Below, in pieces: positions 31,984 to 42,131 of a DNA stretch of 64,000 bases. Under the pieces are notes generated by a model. That model was given only the letters and a program-made list of their open reading frames with translations. It did no database searches and had not been told where the DNA came from. The stretch is from Acidobacteriaceae bacterium. Its GTDB lineage: Bacteria > Acidobacteriota > Terriglobia > Terriglobales > Acidobacteriaceae. The position numbers were made by a program, and so were the translations under genes. The DNA lies in assembly GCA_030041435.1 (NCBI GenBank), contig JASHNW010000050.1, forward strand, positions 150,019 through 214,018, given 5' to 3'. Numbering within the stretch: the stretch's first letter is position 1; each line of letters starts with the position of its first letter.

Positions 31984-34900
31984 ATGGCGATGCGTTCATT
32001 CTCCGCCCGCGCCCTGCTGGTCCTGCTGCTGGGGGCTGTGCCTGTTTGCGCGCAGCAGCCGGTGAATCCCGCTGCGCAGGCGCCGAACCCGGCGACTCCC
32101 GCGCAGCAGCACGACAATCGAGCCGTGCCCGTTCCTCCGGGCAGCGTGCTGCCATCGGAGAACCAGGCGCAGCAGAAGGCGCCGCATACTCCACAGCCCG
32201 TCCCCACAACGCAGACGCTGCGCGGCTGGGCCGGACTCCGGGTGATGGAGATTCGCTTTGTCGGCGTGCAGCGAGCCGACCTGGAACCGCTGCCCGAGCA
32301 ACTGGAGCAGCAGCCTGGCTCGCCGCTCGATCCGGTCAAGGTGCGCGACAGTCTCCGCCGGCTTTTTGCCACCGGGCTTTACCAGACCATCGCCGTCGAC
32401 GGCGAGCGACAGGACGGGGGCGTCAAGCTTACCTACACTGGCACGCCGGCCATCTTCCTGGGCCGGGTGCTGGTGCGGGGGGTAAAGAACAGCCAGCTCA
32501 GCAATCAGCTCAACTATTCCACGCGGCTCAACCCCGGCACGCCGTTCACGCAGGCGAAGGTCGATCACGCCGCCAGCCTGCTGCAGCAAACGCTCGAGGA
32601 GAACGGCTACTACCAGGGCCAGGTCGCGGAGCACCTGAAGATCGACCGGGCCCACGCGCAGGAAGATGTCCAGTTCAACGTTACGACGGGCAAAGCCGCG
32701 CGCGTCGGGGATGTCGCCGTGCAGGGCAACAGCGGCATGACTCTGTCTACTTTCCGGAAGAAGGCGAAGCTCAGGCTCAACTCGAAGGTCAGCCGCGACA
32801 CGGTCAGCCGCGCGCTGGCCAACCTGCGCAAGACCTACCAGAAGCAACAGCGTCTGGAGCCTGAGGTCAGCCTGACGTCGAAGCAATACCAGCCACCCAC
32901 CAACCACGTCGACTTCAACTTCCGCGCGGACCGTGGACCGATGATCAAAGTAGTGGTGGAGGGAGTGAGCCTCAGCAGGTCCAAAATCAAGTCTCTGGTG
33001 CCTATCTACTCCGAGGGCACGCTCGACGAAGACCTGCTGAATGCCGGCGGCAGGCGCATTCGCGACTACTTCCAGCGCGAAGGTTATTTTGACGCCAAAG
33101 TTACTCACCTCTCCCACCAGCAGAACGACCTGACGCGGGTCATCTACGACGTGGCACTCGGCCCGCGCGACCGCATCGCGTCGGTCGACATCTCCGGCAA
33201 CCACTATTTCGGAACCTGGACTGTCCGACAGCGGCTCAGCGTCCAGCCGACGTCGCTGTTCGTTCCTCACGGACTCTACAGTCTTGCGCTGCAACAGGCG
33301 GACGTGAACGCCATCACCGCCCTTTATCAGAGCAACGGGTTCACCAATGTCAAAATCACACCGGAGGTTCGCGAACTCGGCGCAGATCCGAAAAACCACG
33401 AACGAAGTCTCGCCGTCATCTATCGCATCGACGAGGGCGTGCAGCAGAAGGTTGGCACGTATCGCATCGAAGGCGTGACCCCGGCGCAGCTGGCAGCCCT
33501 GCAGCCGAGGCTCAGCCTGCAGACCGGGGAGCCCTACTCGGGCAACTATCTGGCGGCCGACCGCGACGCGGTGCTCGGCTACTTCCTCGACAACGGCTAC
33601 GATCACGCCCAGGTGACGGTGCGGCAGAATCCCTCGCCCCGCGATCCCAACCTGATCGACGTGGAGCTCAGCGTCGTTCCCGGCGACCAGATTTTCGTTC
33701 GCAACGTGCTCATCAGCGGACTCCACTACACGCGCCGATCCACCATCGGGAGCCAGATCCTCGTCAAGCCGGGCCAGCCTCTCGACCAGTCAAAAATCCT
33801 CGATACGCAGCGTCAGCTGTACAACCTGACGCTCTTCAACCAGGTGAACACCGCGGTGCAGAACCCCGACGGCGAAGAGCTGCGCAAGAACGTCCTGATC
33901 CAGTTCGATGAGGCTCGCCGCTGGGATATGACGTACGGCGTCGGCCTGCAGGCGCAGACCGGAACGCCGAGCACCGGTTGCCCCACCCCGGCGCAGCTGA
34001 TCGCCCTCGGCATTAACCCGGTCGGCTTTGCCTGCTCACCGAGCGGACACGCCGGCGCCAGCGCCCTGGTCGAGCTGGACGTTTCCCGCATCAATCTCTT
34101 CGGACGCAATCAGTCCATCACTTTCCGTTCAGAGTACGGCACGCTGGAGCAGCAAATCACCGCCACCTACGCCGCGCCGCACTTCCTCAACCGCAAGAGC
34201 CTCGATTTCTCGCTGGGCGGCGGCTACATCAACGCGCAGAACGTCGTCACCTTTGCGTCATCGACCTCCGAAGGCGACATCCGCATGACGCAGCATCCCG
34301 ACCTCATCAATACGCTCATCTACCAGCTTTCCTACCGGCGCGTGAAGGTCGACCCCAGCACCATCCAGGTAGCTCCCAACGAGATTCCGCTGCTCTCAGA
34401 GCCGGTGCGGGTGGGCGGCCCCGAACTCACCTGGGTGCGGGACACGCGGCGTCCCGAACCGCTCGACGCGCAGAGCGGGATGTACAACAGCATCCAGGAA
34501 TTCGTTACCGACAACGCCTTCCTCACCTCGGAGGCCAACTTCGACCACTTCGACTGGACGAACTCCACCTACTACACCATCGGGAAGCACCGCAACTTCG
34601 TTCTGGCGCGCAACACCCGCTTCGGCATGGAGCGCGTCTTCGGCGAGGCCAAATACGAGGCCATCCCGCTGCCCGAACGCCTCTACGCCGGGGGCCCCGA
34701 ATCCCTGCGCGGATTCCCGCTGAACTCCGCCGGTCCGCGCGACTCGCAGACCGGCTTCCCCATCGGCGGGGCCGGCGTCTTCGTCAATCAGACGGAGCTG
34801 CGCCTGCCCTATCCGCAGCTTCCGTACTTCGGTAAATCGCTCGGGTTCGTGCTCTTCCACGACATGGGCAACGTGTTCAACAACTCCTCCGATATCTGGC

Positions 34901-35244
34901 CGGCAGCGCTGCGCATTAAGCAGCCCCACAGCTACACCTGCACCGCGCCGCAGTACCTGACCGCAGCGGCGCAACAGGCGGTCACGCGCGCCTCCAGCAC
35001 CAACACCACGGGCACCTGCGACTTCAACGATTTCTCCCACAGCGTGGGACTGGGCGTACGCTACCACACGCCCATCGGCCCGATCCGCTTCGACGCCAGC
35101 TATAACCTCAACCCTCCCGTCTATCCGGTCATCATCACCTACGGAACTCCCGGGCCCGGCATCTGCGTCCACGGCGATACGCTGCCGTGCTACGGTCAGT
35201 CCGGCCACTTCAACTTCTTCTTCAGCATCGGGCAATCGTTCTGA
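31984..35244 (+). CDS. Omp85-family outer-membrane assembly protein, BamA/TamA type
   Basis: A 1086-residue outer-membrane protein. After the signal peptide (MAMRSFSARALLVLLLG... ending PVCAQQ) come a Pro/Gln/Asn-rich linker, about five POTRA-like repeats (IRFVGVQRADLEPL, VLVRGVKNSQLSN, VAVQGNSGMTLSTFR, VVVEGVSLSRSKIK, VLISGLHYTRRSTIG) and a barrel that carries the conserved loop ESLRGF and ends in FFFSIGQSF with terminal Phe. BamA folds outer-membrane proteins; TamA works with TamB. The tamB gene 3' and the surA-like gene between them favour a TamA-TamB module, but the genome's BamA could be this one. The start is ATG 31984 or 31990. Confidence 0.86.
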   Translation: MAMRSFSARALLVLLLGAVPVCAQQPVNPAAQAPNPATPAQQHDNRAVPVPPGSVLPSENQAQQKAPHTPQPVPTTQTLRGWAGLRVMEIRFVGVQRADLEPLPEQLEQQPGSPLDPVKVRDSLRRLFATGLYQTIAVDGERQDGGVKLTYTGTPAIFLGRVLVRGVKNSQLSNQLNYSTRLNPGTPFTQAKVDHAASLLQQTLEENGYYQGQVAEHLKIDRAHAQEDVQFNVTTGKAARVGDVAVQGNSGMTLSTFRKKAKLRLNSKVSRDTVSRALANLRKTYQKQQRLEPEVSLTSKQYQPPTNHVDFNFRADRGPMIKVVVEGVSLSRSKIKSLVPIYSEGTLDEDLLNAGGRRIRDYFQREGYFDAKVTHLSHQQNDLTRVIYDVALGPRDRIASVDISGNHYFGTWTVRQRLSVQPTSLFVPHGLYSLALQQADVNAITALYQSNGFTNVKITPEVRELGADPKNHERSLAVIYRIDEGVQQKVGTYRIEGVTPAQLAALQPRLSLQTGEPYSGNYLAADRDAVLGYFLDNGYDHAQVTVRQNPSPRDPNLIDVELSVVPGDQIFVRNVLISGLHYTRRSTIGSQILVKPGQPLDQSKILDTQRQLYNLTLFNQVNTAVQNPDGEELRKNVLIQFDEARRWDMTYGVGLQAQTGTPSTGCPTPAQLIALGINPVGFACSPSGHAGASALVELDVSRINLFGRNQSITFRSEYGTLEQQITATYAAPHFLNRKSLDFSLGGGYINAQNVVTFASSTSEGDIRMTQHPDLINTLIYQLSYRRVKVDPSTIQVAPNEIPLLSEPVRVGGPELTWVRDTRRPEPLDAQSGMYNSIQEFVTDNAFLTSEANFDHFDWTNSTYYTIGKHRNFVLARNTRFGMERVFGEAKYEAIPLPERLYAGGPESLRGFPLNSAGPRDSQTGFPIGGAGVFVNQTELRLPYPQLPYFGKSLGFVLFHDMGNVFNNSSDIWPAALRIKQPHSYTCTAPQYLTAAAQQAVTRASSTNTTGTCDFNDFSHSVGLGVRYHTPIGPIRFDASYNLNPPVYPVIITYGTPGPGICVHGDTLPCYGQSGHFNFFFSIGQSF

Positions 35245-36014
35245 TGAAACGCCGCGCAGCCATCCCGATCCTCTGTCTGGTCCTCGGGGCCGCGCCCCTG
35301 CTGGCGCAAACGCAGCCTCCGCCGGCCCCTGCGCCGGCCGCGGTGCCCGGCTCCGTCGAGCTCGATCACGTCGTCGCCATCGTCGGCGCCAATGTCATTC
35401 TGGAAAGCGACGTGGCGCTGGAAAGCCGCTTCTCGGTGCTGGAGCCGCTGCAGGTGCTGCCTGGCCAGAACACCCCCGCCGCTGCTCTGCGCCGGCTGAT
35501 CGACCGCACGCTGATTCTGCAGCAAATGGAAGAGCAGCGGCAGCCCATCGACAGCCGTCCCGCTGAGGTGAAGAAGGCCGTGGCGCAGCTGCGCAGGGAA
35601 ATCCCTGCCTGCCGGCAGTACGATTGCGAAACCGATGAGGGCTGGGAAGGGTTCCTGCGCGCCAGCGATCTGACGGAGCAGATGGTCGAGCAGCGCTGGA
35701 GCCAGCGCATGGCCATCCTGCGCTTCATCGATCTCCGCTTCCGCAGCGGCATCCGCATCGCTCCCGATCAGATCAGCGCCTACTACCAGAAGACGCTGGT
35801 TCCGGCCCTCGAAAAAAACCACGAAACCGCGCCGGCGCTCAGCGACGTTTCCGGCCGCATCCAGGAAATCCTGCTCGAGCAGCAGGTGAGCGGCCTCTTC
35901 CAGGACTGGCTCTCGAGTCTGCGCGACCAGGGCAATATCCGCATCGTGGATGAGGCCTACAGCGTGGACCTGAAGCTTCCCGGTGCGTCCGGACAGGGGG
36001 ATCAGAGCCAGTGA
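35244..36014 (+). CDS. SurA N-terminal-like periplasmic chaperone, without a PPIase domain
   Basis: A 256-residue exported protein. Signal peptide MKRRAAIPILCLVLGAAPLLAQ is followed by a Pro/Ala linker and VELDHVVAIVGANVILESDVALE, the SurA N-terminal hallmark. The long helical region after RRLIDRTLILQQME and the C-terminal segment (VSGRIQEILLEQQVSGLFQDWLSSLRDQ) fit the chaperone core of SurA; the parvulin PPIase domains are absent. SurA-type chaperones guard outer-membrane proteins on their way to BamA. ATG overlaps the Omp85 stop (TGATG) and its own stop overlaps the TamB start, so all three genes are translationally coupled. Confidence 0.82.
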   Translation: MKRRAAIPILCLVLGAAPLLAQTQPPPAPAPAAVPGSVELDHVVAIVGANVILESDVALESRFSVLEPLQVLPGQNTPAAALRRLIDRTLILQQMEEQRQPIDSRPAEVKKAVAQLRREIPACRQYDCETDEGWEGFLRASDLTEQMVEQRWSQRMAILRFIDLRFRSGIRIAPDQISAYYQKTLVPALEKNHETAPALSDVSGRIQEILLEQQVSGLFQDWLSSLRDQGNIRIVDEAYSVDLKLPGASGQGDQSQ

Positions 36015-39000
36015 GCATCGCTGCTGCGAGTCCGCCCGCCCCGTCGCCGCAACCCCGCGGCCGCGCCGGGCTGATGGTGCTCACGGTCGTGCTGTGGACG
36101 GTGGGTGTGGCCGCCGTGCTTCTTTGCGCGCTCGCCTGGTACGCCACGACGCCCTCGTTTGAACGCCGCGTCCGCCAGGCGGTCGTTGCCGAGATCGAAA
36201 AATCCACGGGCGGCCGTGTGGAACTGCAGCACTTCGGCTGGCGTCTAACGCATCTCGAATTTGTCGCCGACAATCTGACGATTCACGGCCGCGAAGCGCG
36301 CGGCGAGGCTCCGTACGCGCATATCGACCGGCTCTACGTCCGCCTGCAGATTCTCTCTTTCTTCCGGCCGAAGATCGCCCTCAATTATCTCGAAGCCGAC
36401 CGCCCCGTTGTTCACCTCATCGTTTATCCCGACGGCTCGACGAACCAGCCGCAGCCGAAAATCTCGTCGAAAAAGTCGTCCACAGACGAGATCTTCAATC
36501 TCCAGATCGCGCGGACCGTCCTGAGCGGCGGCGTGGCCATCCTGAACGAGCGCAGCATCCCGTTCAACCTGGCCGCCAACGATCTGAGCGCCGAGGTCAG
36601 TTACGTTCCATCGAGCGGCCACTATGCCGGGATCCTCCACGCTGAAGACATCGTTACGCAGCGGGGAAGCGGTACGCCGGTGCATTCCGTCCTGGACGCC
36701 TCGGTCGATGCCGGGCGCAACACGGTCAGGCTCGTCTCGCTGACGTTGCAAAGCGGACCCCAGGGCAGGAGCCAGAAGACCGTGCTGCGCGCCACCGGAA
36801 GTCTCGACAATTTCTCCGATCCTCAGTGGCAGTTCACGATTAAGGGCGCCGTCGATGCGCTGGAAATCCAGGCCCTCAGCGGTGTCCCCGGCCTCGATGG
36901 CGGAACCGCGCAGCTGGAAGCCGGCGGCCGGGGCACGAAATCGCAGTTCACCATCGACGGAACCGCCGCGATCGTCGGCGGGGCTTACAGCGTGGGCACC
37001 GTTCACATCACAGACGCCAACGCCCAGGCGGCCGCGCGCGTCACCCAGGACCTGATTGCCGTCACCGGCATCCGGGCCAGCGTGGCCGGCGGGACGGTCG
37101 CGGGCGACATGAACATCGTCAACTGGCAGACGCCAGCGCTCGAGCCCGGCCGGCGCAGGCTGGCGCGATCGCAAATCGAAAGGGGAACCATCCGCACCAA
37201 GATCGCCGGCTTCTCGCTCGACCGCATCCTTACCATGGTTGCCCCGCCTGACTTCCGCCGCTTCGGTTTCGATACCGCCGCGTCCGGCACCGCCAACGTC
37301 GACTGGACCGGCGACGCGTCCGATCTGGTCGGTTCGGTGGACGTGACCCTGGCCCCGCCGCTCGCGCCCACGCCCGGCGAAGTCCCGGTCACCGGCGCGG
37401 TCCAGGCCCAGTACATGCAGCGCTCCGGCTCGGTTGCGGTGACCAGCCTCGCCGTGCACACACCGGCGTCGGTGCTGCACGCCTCCGGCATGCTCGGCGT
37501 CTACCCCATCACGCGTCCGTCGCAGCTCATGGCCAGCGTGGACACGCGCAACATCGCGGAATTCGATCCGGCTCTGGCGACGTTTGGCATCTCGGCGCCC
37601 GGTGAGCCAACGCCCGTCCCCGCCAATCTTCACGGTGCAGCGAAATTTAACGGGGAAATGACCGGCACCCTCGACTCGCCGGAGTTTCGCGGCCATGTGC
37701 AGGCCACCAACTTCGAGATCACGCCTCGCGCCGTTTCGTCCGCTGCGTCCATCCAGAACATCCACTTCGACTCGCTGGTCGCCGATGCCGACTACGCGTC
37801 CGGCTTCCTGGGCATCAGCGCCGCGACCCTCGTTCAGGGTCAGAGCACGATTCACATCAACGGCCAGGTCCGCGGCGATCCCAAAGCGCCGAAGGACCTG
37901 TTTGCAGACAGCTCCACGATTCGCGCCGGCATCCAGGTCAGCCATGCCGATATGGGCCAGTGGAGCGCCCTCATCGGCACGAGGTATCCCGTCACCGGGA
38001 CGCTCAACCTGCACGCGCAGACCGATGGCACCATCGGCAACCTGAACGGCGGTGGGCACGTGAGCCTGACCAACGGCGCCATCGACGGCGAAAACTACCG
38101 CTCCCTGGCGTCCGATGTTACATTCCGCGGCAAGGACCTGAGCGCCACCGATCTGGTCTTCGCGTTCAAAACCGGGCGCATCACCGGCAGCGCAGGGTAC
38201 GACTTCGGCGCGCAGGCCGTCCAGTTCAACGTTCAGGGCGGAGGCTTCGATCTGGCCCGCATCCGCCGCATCCAGAACAGGGATTACCCCGTCACCGGAG
38301 CGGTCGACTTCGAGGCGCACGGCAGCGGTCCGGTGAGAACTCCCTCGCTGCAGGCGAGCCTGCACGTCCGCAACCTCACGCTCGCGCGCGAGTCCACCGG
38401 CTTCGTCGACGTTGAAGCCAACACCCAGGGCCGCACCCTGCAGGTCCATCTAAGCTCGCATCTCAACACCGCCACGGTCGATCTGACCAGCGAAACGCAG
38501 CTGGGAGGGGACTACCCGACCCGCGCCAGCCTCGACGTCTCGAAATTCGATATTGACCCGCTGCTGCGGACCTTCTCCGTTACCGGGATCCGCGGGAGCT
38601 CGTCGATCGCCGCGGATGTCACGGTCTCCGGGCCGCTGCGCCACCCGAAGCAACTCAGCGGCGACGCCCGCATCAGCGAGCTTTCGCTGGTCCTGGAGGA
38701 TGTGCCCATCCACAGCGACGGCACCCTGCACGCCACGCTGAGCAACGGCACCCTGCGGCTCGATCCGGTCCACATCCTCGGCCCCGACACCGATCTGCAC
38801 GCGCAGGGATCGCTGGGCGTTTTTGAGAAGCCGCGTCCCATCCACGCGACAGCCAACGGTTCGGTGAACATTGCGCTCGCCGAGACGCTGGACACCGACA
38901 TCGTCTCCTCCGGCCGCGTCGATTTCACCCTCAACGCGCAGGGCACCACGCTCAACCCCGACCTGACCGGCAACGTAAAGTTCGCCAACGTCAACCTCTC

Positions 39001-40114
39001 ACTCGAGGACTACATCAACGGCCTGAGCCGCATGAACGGCGAACTGGTCTTCGACCAGGATCGCCTCGACTTCAAGAATGTGACCGCCTATTCAGGTGGC
39101 GGCCTCATCAAAGTCGGCGGATTCGTCACCTACCATCGCGGCCTCTACGCCGACCTGACCGCTACGGCGCGCGGGGTGCGCATCCGCTATCCGCAGGGCG
39201 TCACCTCGACGGCCGACGCCGATCTGCGCTTCCAGGGGACGCAGGCCAGCATGCTGTTTAGCGGCCAGGTCACGCTCACCGCCTTTTCCATCAGCCCCGA
39301 TGTCGATTTCGCTGCGGTCGCCGCTTCCACCGGCGGCGTGACTCTGCCGCCCAACCCGGACGCACCTTCCAACCGCGTGCGTCTCGACGTCCGCATTACG
39401 TCGGCGCCCTCGCTCGACTTCCAGAACTCGTTTGCGCGGCTGGCCGGCAACGTCGATCTCAGCCTCCGTGGCACCCTGGCGCAGCCGACTGTGCTGGGGC
39501 GCATCACGGTCACCGAGGGCAGCGCGACCTTCAACGGCGAAAAATTCCAGCTGCAGCACGGTGAAATCTACTTCAGCAACCCGATCCGCATTGAGCCCAA
39601 CATCGACCTGACCGCAACCACCACCGTCGAGGACTACAACATCACCATCAGCCTTGCGGGCACACCGGCCAAACTCGCGCCCACGTTCCGGTCGGAGCCG
39701 CCACTCTCCGAGCAGGACATCTTCTCCCTGCTGGCCATGGGCCGCACCCAGGAAGAGCAGCAAATCTACAGCGAAGAGGAGCAGCAGGCAGGCGTCAACT
39801 CCACGGCCGACTCTCTGCTGGGCGGGGCGCTGAACGCCACCATCTCCAGTCGCATCCAGAAGCTCTTCGGCGGCGGCTCGGTCCGTGTCGACCCCACTTT
39901 TGTCTCGGGCGTCGGCAACGCCACGGCGCGCATCACCATCACCGAGCCGGTTTCGAAACAGGCGACCCTGACCTACGCGACCAACGTCAACTCCACGGCC
40001 GAGCAGCTGATCCAGGGCGAATGGCGGGTGACGCAGGACTTCTCCGTGCTTGCCGTCCGCGACGAATCCGGCGTCTTCTCGCTGATCTTTCGCCTGCACC
40101 GGCACTACCACTAA
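36011..40114 (+). CDS. tamB: TamB-family translocation/assembly protein (DUF490 C-terminus)
   Basis: A 1367-residue protein. A single N-terminal membrane anchor (LMVLTVVLWTVGVAAVLLCALAW, about 21-43) is followed by a very long repetitive beta-rich region in which units of the type TVDLTSETQLGGDYP recur, the expected beta-taco that carries lipids or hydrophobic chains across the periplasm. The C-terminus holds the DUF490 signature with LLAMGRTQEEQQIY and NATARITITEPVSKQATLTYATNVN. TamB spans the periplasm and works with the outer-membrane TamA/BamA; its gene starts at GTG 36011, inside the surA-like gene's stop. The order here (Omp85, SurA-like, TamB) is unusually compact and links lipid/protein export chaperones. 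Confidence 0.9.
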   Translation: MSIAAASPPAPSPQPRGRAGLMVLTVVLWTVGVAAVLLCALAWYATTPSFERRVRQAVVAEIEKSTGGRVELQHFGWRLTHLEFVADNLTIHGREARGEAPYAHIDRLYVRLQILSFFRPKIALNYLEADRPVVHLIVYPDGSTNQPQPKISSKKSSTDEIFNLQIARTVLSGGVAILNERSIPFNLAANDLSAEVSYVPSSGHYAGILHAEDIVTQRGSGTPVHSVLDASVDAGRNTVRLVSLTLQSGPQGRSQKTVLRATGSLDNFSDPQWQFTIKGAVDALEIQALSGVPGLDGGTAQLEAGGRGTKSQFTIDGTAAIVGGAYSVGTVHITDANAQAAARVTQDLIAVTGIRASVAGGTVAGDMNIVNWQTPALEPGRRRLARSQIERGTIRTKIAGFSLDRILTMVAPPDFRRFGFDTAASGTANVDWTGDASDLVGSVDVTLAPPLAPTPGEVPVTGAVQAQYMQRSGSVAVTSLAVHTPASVLHASGMLGVYPITRPSQLMASVDTRNIAEFDPALATFGISAPGEPTPVPANLHGAAKFNGEMTGTLDSPEFRGHVQATNFEITPRAVSSAASIQNIHFDSLVADADYASGFLGISAATLVQGQSTIHINGQVRGDPKAPKDLFADSSTIRAGIQVSHADMGQWSALIGTRYPVTGTLNLHAQTDGTIGNLNGGGHVSLTNGAIDGENYRSLASDVTFRGKDLSATDLVFAFKTGRITGSAGYDFGAQAVQFNVQGGGFDLARIRRIQNRDYPVTGAVDFEAHGSGPVRTPSLQASLHVRNLTLARESTGFVDVEANTQGRTLQVHLSSHLNTATVDLTSETQLGGDYPTRASLDVSKFDIDPLLRTFSVTGIRGSSSIAADVTVSGPLRHPKQLSGDARISELSLVLEDVPIHSDGTLHATLSNGTLRLDPVHILGPDTDLHAQGSLGVFEKPRPIHATANGSVNIALAETLDTDIVSSGRVDFTLNAQGTTLNPDLTGNVKFANVNLSLEDYINGLSRMNGELVFDQDRLDFKNVTAYSGGGLIKVGGFVTYHRGLYADLTATARGVRIRYPQGVTSTADADLRFQGTQASMLFSGQVTLTAFSISPDVDFAAVAASTGGVTLPPNPDAPSNRVRLDVRITSAPSLDFQNSFARLAGNVDLSLRGTLAQPTVLGRITVTEGSATFNGEKFQLQHGEIYFSNPIRIEPNIDLTATTTVEDYNITISLAGTPAKLAPTFRSEPPLSEQDIFSLLAMGRTQEEQQIYSEEEQQAGVNSTADSLLGGALNATISSRIQKLFGGGSVRVDPTFVSGVGNATARITITEPVSKQATLTYATNVNSTAEQLIQGEWRVTQDFSVLAVRDESGVFSLIFRLHRHYH

Positions 40115-40345
40115 AGGGCGGGCGCGCGTCAGGGCGGAAACCGTCGTGCAACCCGCCCCGGATCAGGGGTTTTGCGATCGGGAGTCTTGCGCCGGCGCGG
40201 AAATTTCGTTTGAATTGCGCATCCAAATGCCCTTCTCCCGTGTCTGAATCAACAGAAAAGGGGCCATCTCCCGGCCCTCAGCCGCGGCTGCGGCTCCTGG
40301 CCGGCACAAACCATATCCGCAACGGGATGGTCCAGGAGTGTAGGT

Positions 40346-41095
40346 ATGAAAGCAATTGCAGCATTTCTTCTTGCCGCGGTCCTTGCCGTTCCCGCGGCGT
40401 TCGCGCAAAACGACGGTCAGATCCAGGCGGCCGCCCAGAAAGCCCTCAGTGCTTCCCGGTTCAAAGACGTCCAGGTCTCCGTGCAGAATGGCGTGGTCAC
40501 GCTCAGCGGCAACGTCGATCTGGTGGCAACCAGGCTCAATGCCGAAATGAAGGTGCGGCACGTCAAGGGTATCGGCGCCATCCGCGACGACATCCAGGTC
40601 AACGGTCCCGAAATCGCCGACCCACAGCTCCAGGTGAAGCTGCAGAAGGCCATTGCCTACGGTCTGCTCGGTTACGTCCCGGTTGCCTTCCAGGCCATAT
40701 CGGTCCAGGTGCATGACGGCGTAGTCAGCCTCGGCGGCCATGCCGCGGGTCCCGTTGCCGCCTCCGACGCGCTGGCCATCGTTGAGAACACCAGGGGCGT
40801 GAAAGACGTGATCGACGAAATTCAGGTCGACCCGGTTTCCCTCATCGACGAACAGATCCGTGAGCGGGAATTCCGCGCCATCTATGGCTATCCGCTCCTG
40901 AACCAGTACGCCATCGATCCGGAGAAACCCATCCGCATCCAGGTGGCGAACGGCCACGTCACTCTCTACGGCGAGGTGGCCACGCAGGCTGAGAAGAACG
41001 CCGCCGGCATTCAGGCCAACACTGTCTCCGGCGTATTCAGCGTGACCAACGACCTTGTGGTCGCGAACGCGCCGAGCGAAAAACCCAGCAAATAA
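40346..41095 (+). CDS. BON-domain periplasmic protein (three BON repeats)
   Basis: A 249-residue exported protein with signal peptide (MKAIAAFLLAAVLAVPAAFAQ). Three BON modules follow: FKDVQVSVQNGVVTLSGNVD (about 40-90), VQVHDGVVSLGGHAAG (about 125-160) and IRIQVANGHVTLYGEVA (about 200-235). BON domains bind phospholipid and are found in osmotic-shock and outer-membrane-stability proteins such as OsmY. GGAG lies 9 bases before ATG 40346. The upstream 231 bases contain no further gene. The gene ends 15 bases before a strong terminator. Confidence 0.9.
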   Translation: MKAIAAFLLAAVLAVPAAFAQNDGQIQAAAQKALSASRFKDVQVSVQNGVVTLSGNVDLVATRLNAEMKVRHVKGIGAIRDDIQVNGPEIADPQLQVKLQKAIAYGLLGYVPVAFQAISVQVHDGVVSLGGHAAGPVAASDALAIVENTRGVKDVIDEIQVDPVSLIDEQIREREFRAIYGYPLLNQYAIDPEKPIRIQVANGHVTLYGEVATQAEKNAAGIQANTVSGVFSVTNDLVVANAPSEKPSK

Positions 41096-41110
41096 CCTCG
41101 CAATCCCCAG

Positions 41111-41141
41111 GGGCCTGTTTCGCACAACAGGCCCTTGTTTT
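41111..41141 (+). terminator. intrinsic terminator after the BON-domain gene
   Basis: A perfect 9-bp stem (GGGCCTGTT/AACAGGCCC) with a 6-base loop is followed by TTGTTTT. This is the clearest Rho-independent terminator in the window, 15 bases after the stop at 41095, and separates the BON gene from the prenyltransferase. Confidence 0.9.
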
Positions 41142-41186
41142 ACCCCGTCGCTATCCGCACCAAGCTATCCCCTATACCCTAGAAGT

Positions 41187-42056
41187 ATGCCGCTCGTGCG
41201 CTCCATCCGCGTCACTCTGGAGATGATCAAGTGGGAGCACTCCATCTTTGCGCTCCCCTTTGCCCTCACCGGCGCCATGCTGGCTGCCCACGGATGGCCG
41301 CCGCTCATCCCGCTGGCCTGGATCGTCGTTTGCATGGTCAGCGCCCGCTCCGCCGCGATGGCATTCAACCGCTGGGCCGACGCCGATCTGGACGCCGCCA
41401 ATCCGCGCACCCGCATGCGCGCCATTCCTGCCGGCCTGCTCACCCGCAAATTTGCCGGCGGTTTCACTATCGCGATGTCCGCGGTCTTTCTTCTGGCGGC
41501 CGCACAGCTCAATCGCCTCACCCTGCTGCTGTCGCCCATCGTGCTGGCAATTCTTTTTCTTTACTCCTACACGAAGCGCCTTACCCGCTGGTCCCACCTT
41601 TTTCTCGGACTCGCCCTCGGCCTTGCGCCCACGGGCGCGTGGATCGCCATCCGGGGCGCGATTGACCCGCGCATCCTCGTGTTGACCGCTGCCGTTCTCT
41701 TCTGGGTTGCCGGATTCGACGTTCTCTACGCCTGCCAGGACGAAGCGCACGATCGTGCCGCCGGACTGCTGAGCGTTCCTGCCACGCTCGGCACCGCGAC
41801 CGCGTTCGTCATCGCCCGGACGATGCACCTCATCATGCTCGCCCTGCTTATTTGGCTGGTCGCGCTCTTCCATCTTGGGGCGATTGCGCTGGTGGGCATC
41901 GTCGCCGTGGCCGCTCTGCTTCTCTGGGAGCACCTGCTCGTCTCTCCTGGCGACCTCAGCCGCCTGAACGCCGCATTCTTCACGATGAACGGCGTCATCT
42001 CCGTCATCTTCTTCGTCTTCGTCGCCGCGGACGTGCTGATGCGCCATCGCAGCTAA
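41187..42056 (+). CDS. UbiA-type 4-hydroxybenzoate polyprenyltransferase (possibly MqnP)
   Basis: A 289-residue membrane enzyme with about eight helices that attaches a polyprenyl chain to an aromatic ring. NRWADADLDAANPRT contains the first Asp-rich metal site (Asn61, Asp65, Asp69), and FDVLYACQDEAHDRAAGL the second (DxxxD). The variant 'YACQDEAHDR' resembles the group used in the futalosine route to menaquinone (MqnP) more than E. coli UbiA, but no other mqn or ubi genes are nearby. ATG 41187 is chosen; the open frame reaches back to 41055 through the terminator. Substrate in this organism is unproven. Confidence 0.87.
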   Translation: MPLVRSIRVTLEMIKWEHSIFALPFALTGAMLAAHGWPPLIPLAWIVVCMVSARSAAMAFNRWADADLDAANPRTRMRAIPAGLLTRKFAGGFTIAMSAVFLLAAAQLNRLTLLLSPIVLAILFLYSYTKRLTRWSHLFLGLALGLAPTGAWIAIRGAIDPRILVLTAAVLFWVAGFDVLYACQDEAHDRAAGLLSVPATLGTATAFVIARTMHLIMLALLIWLVALFHLGAIALVGIVAVAALLLWEHLLVSPGDLSRLNAAFFTMNGVISVIFFVFVAADVLMRHRS

Positions 42057-42131
42057 CGAACACTCGAGGTGGAATCGGCCTGGTGGTTTCCGGAATCCAA
42101 TAGCCGTGAATTGCTTTTGCGGGAGGCGGCT

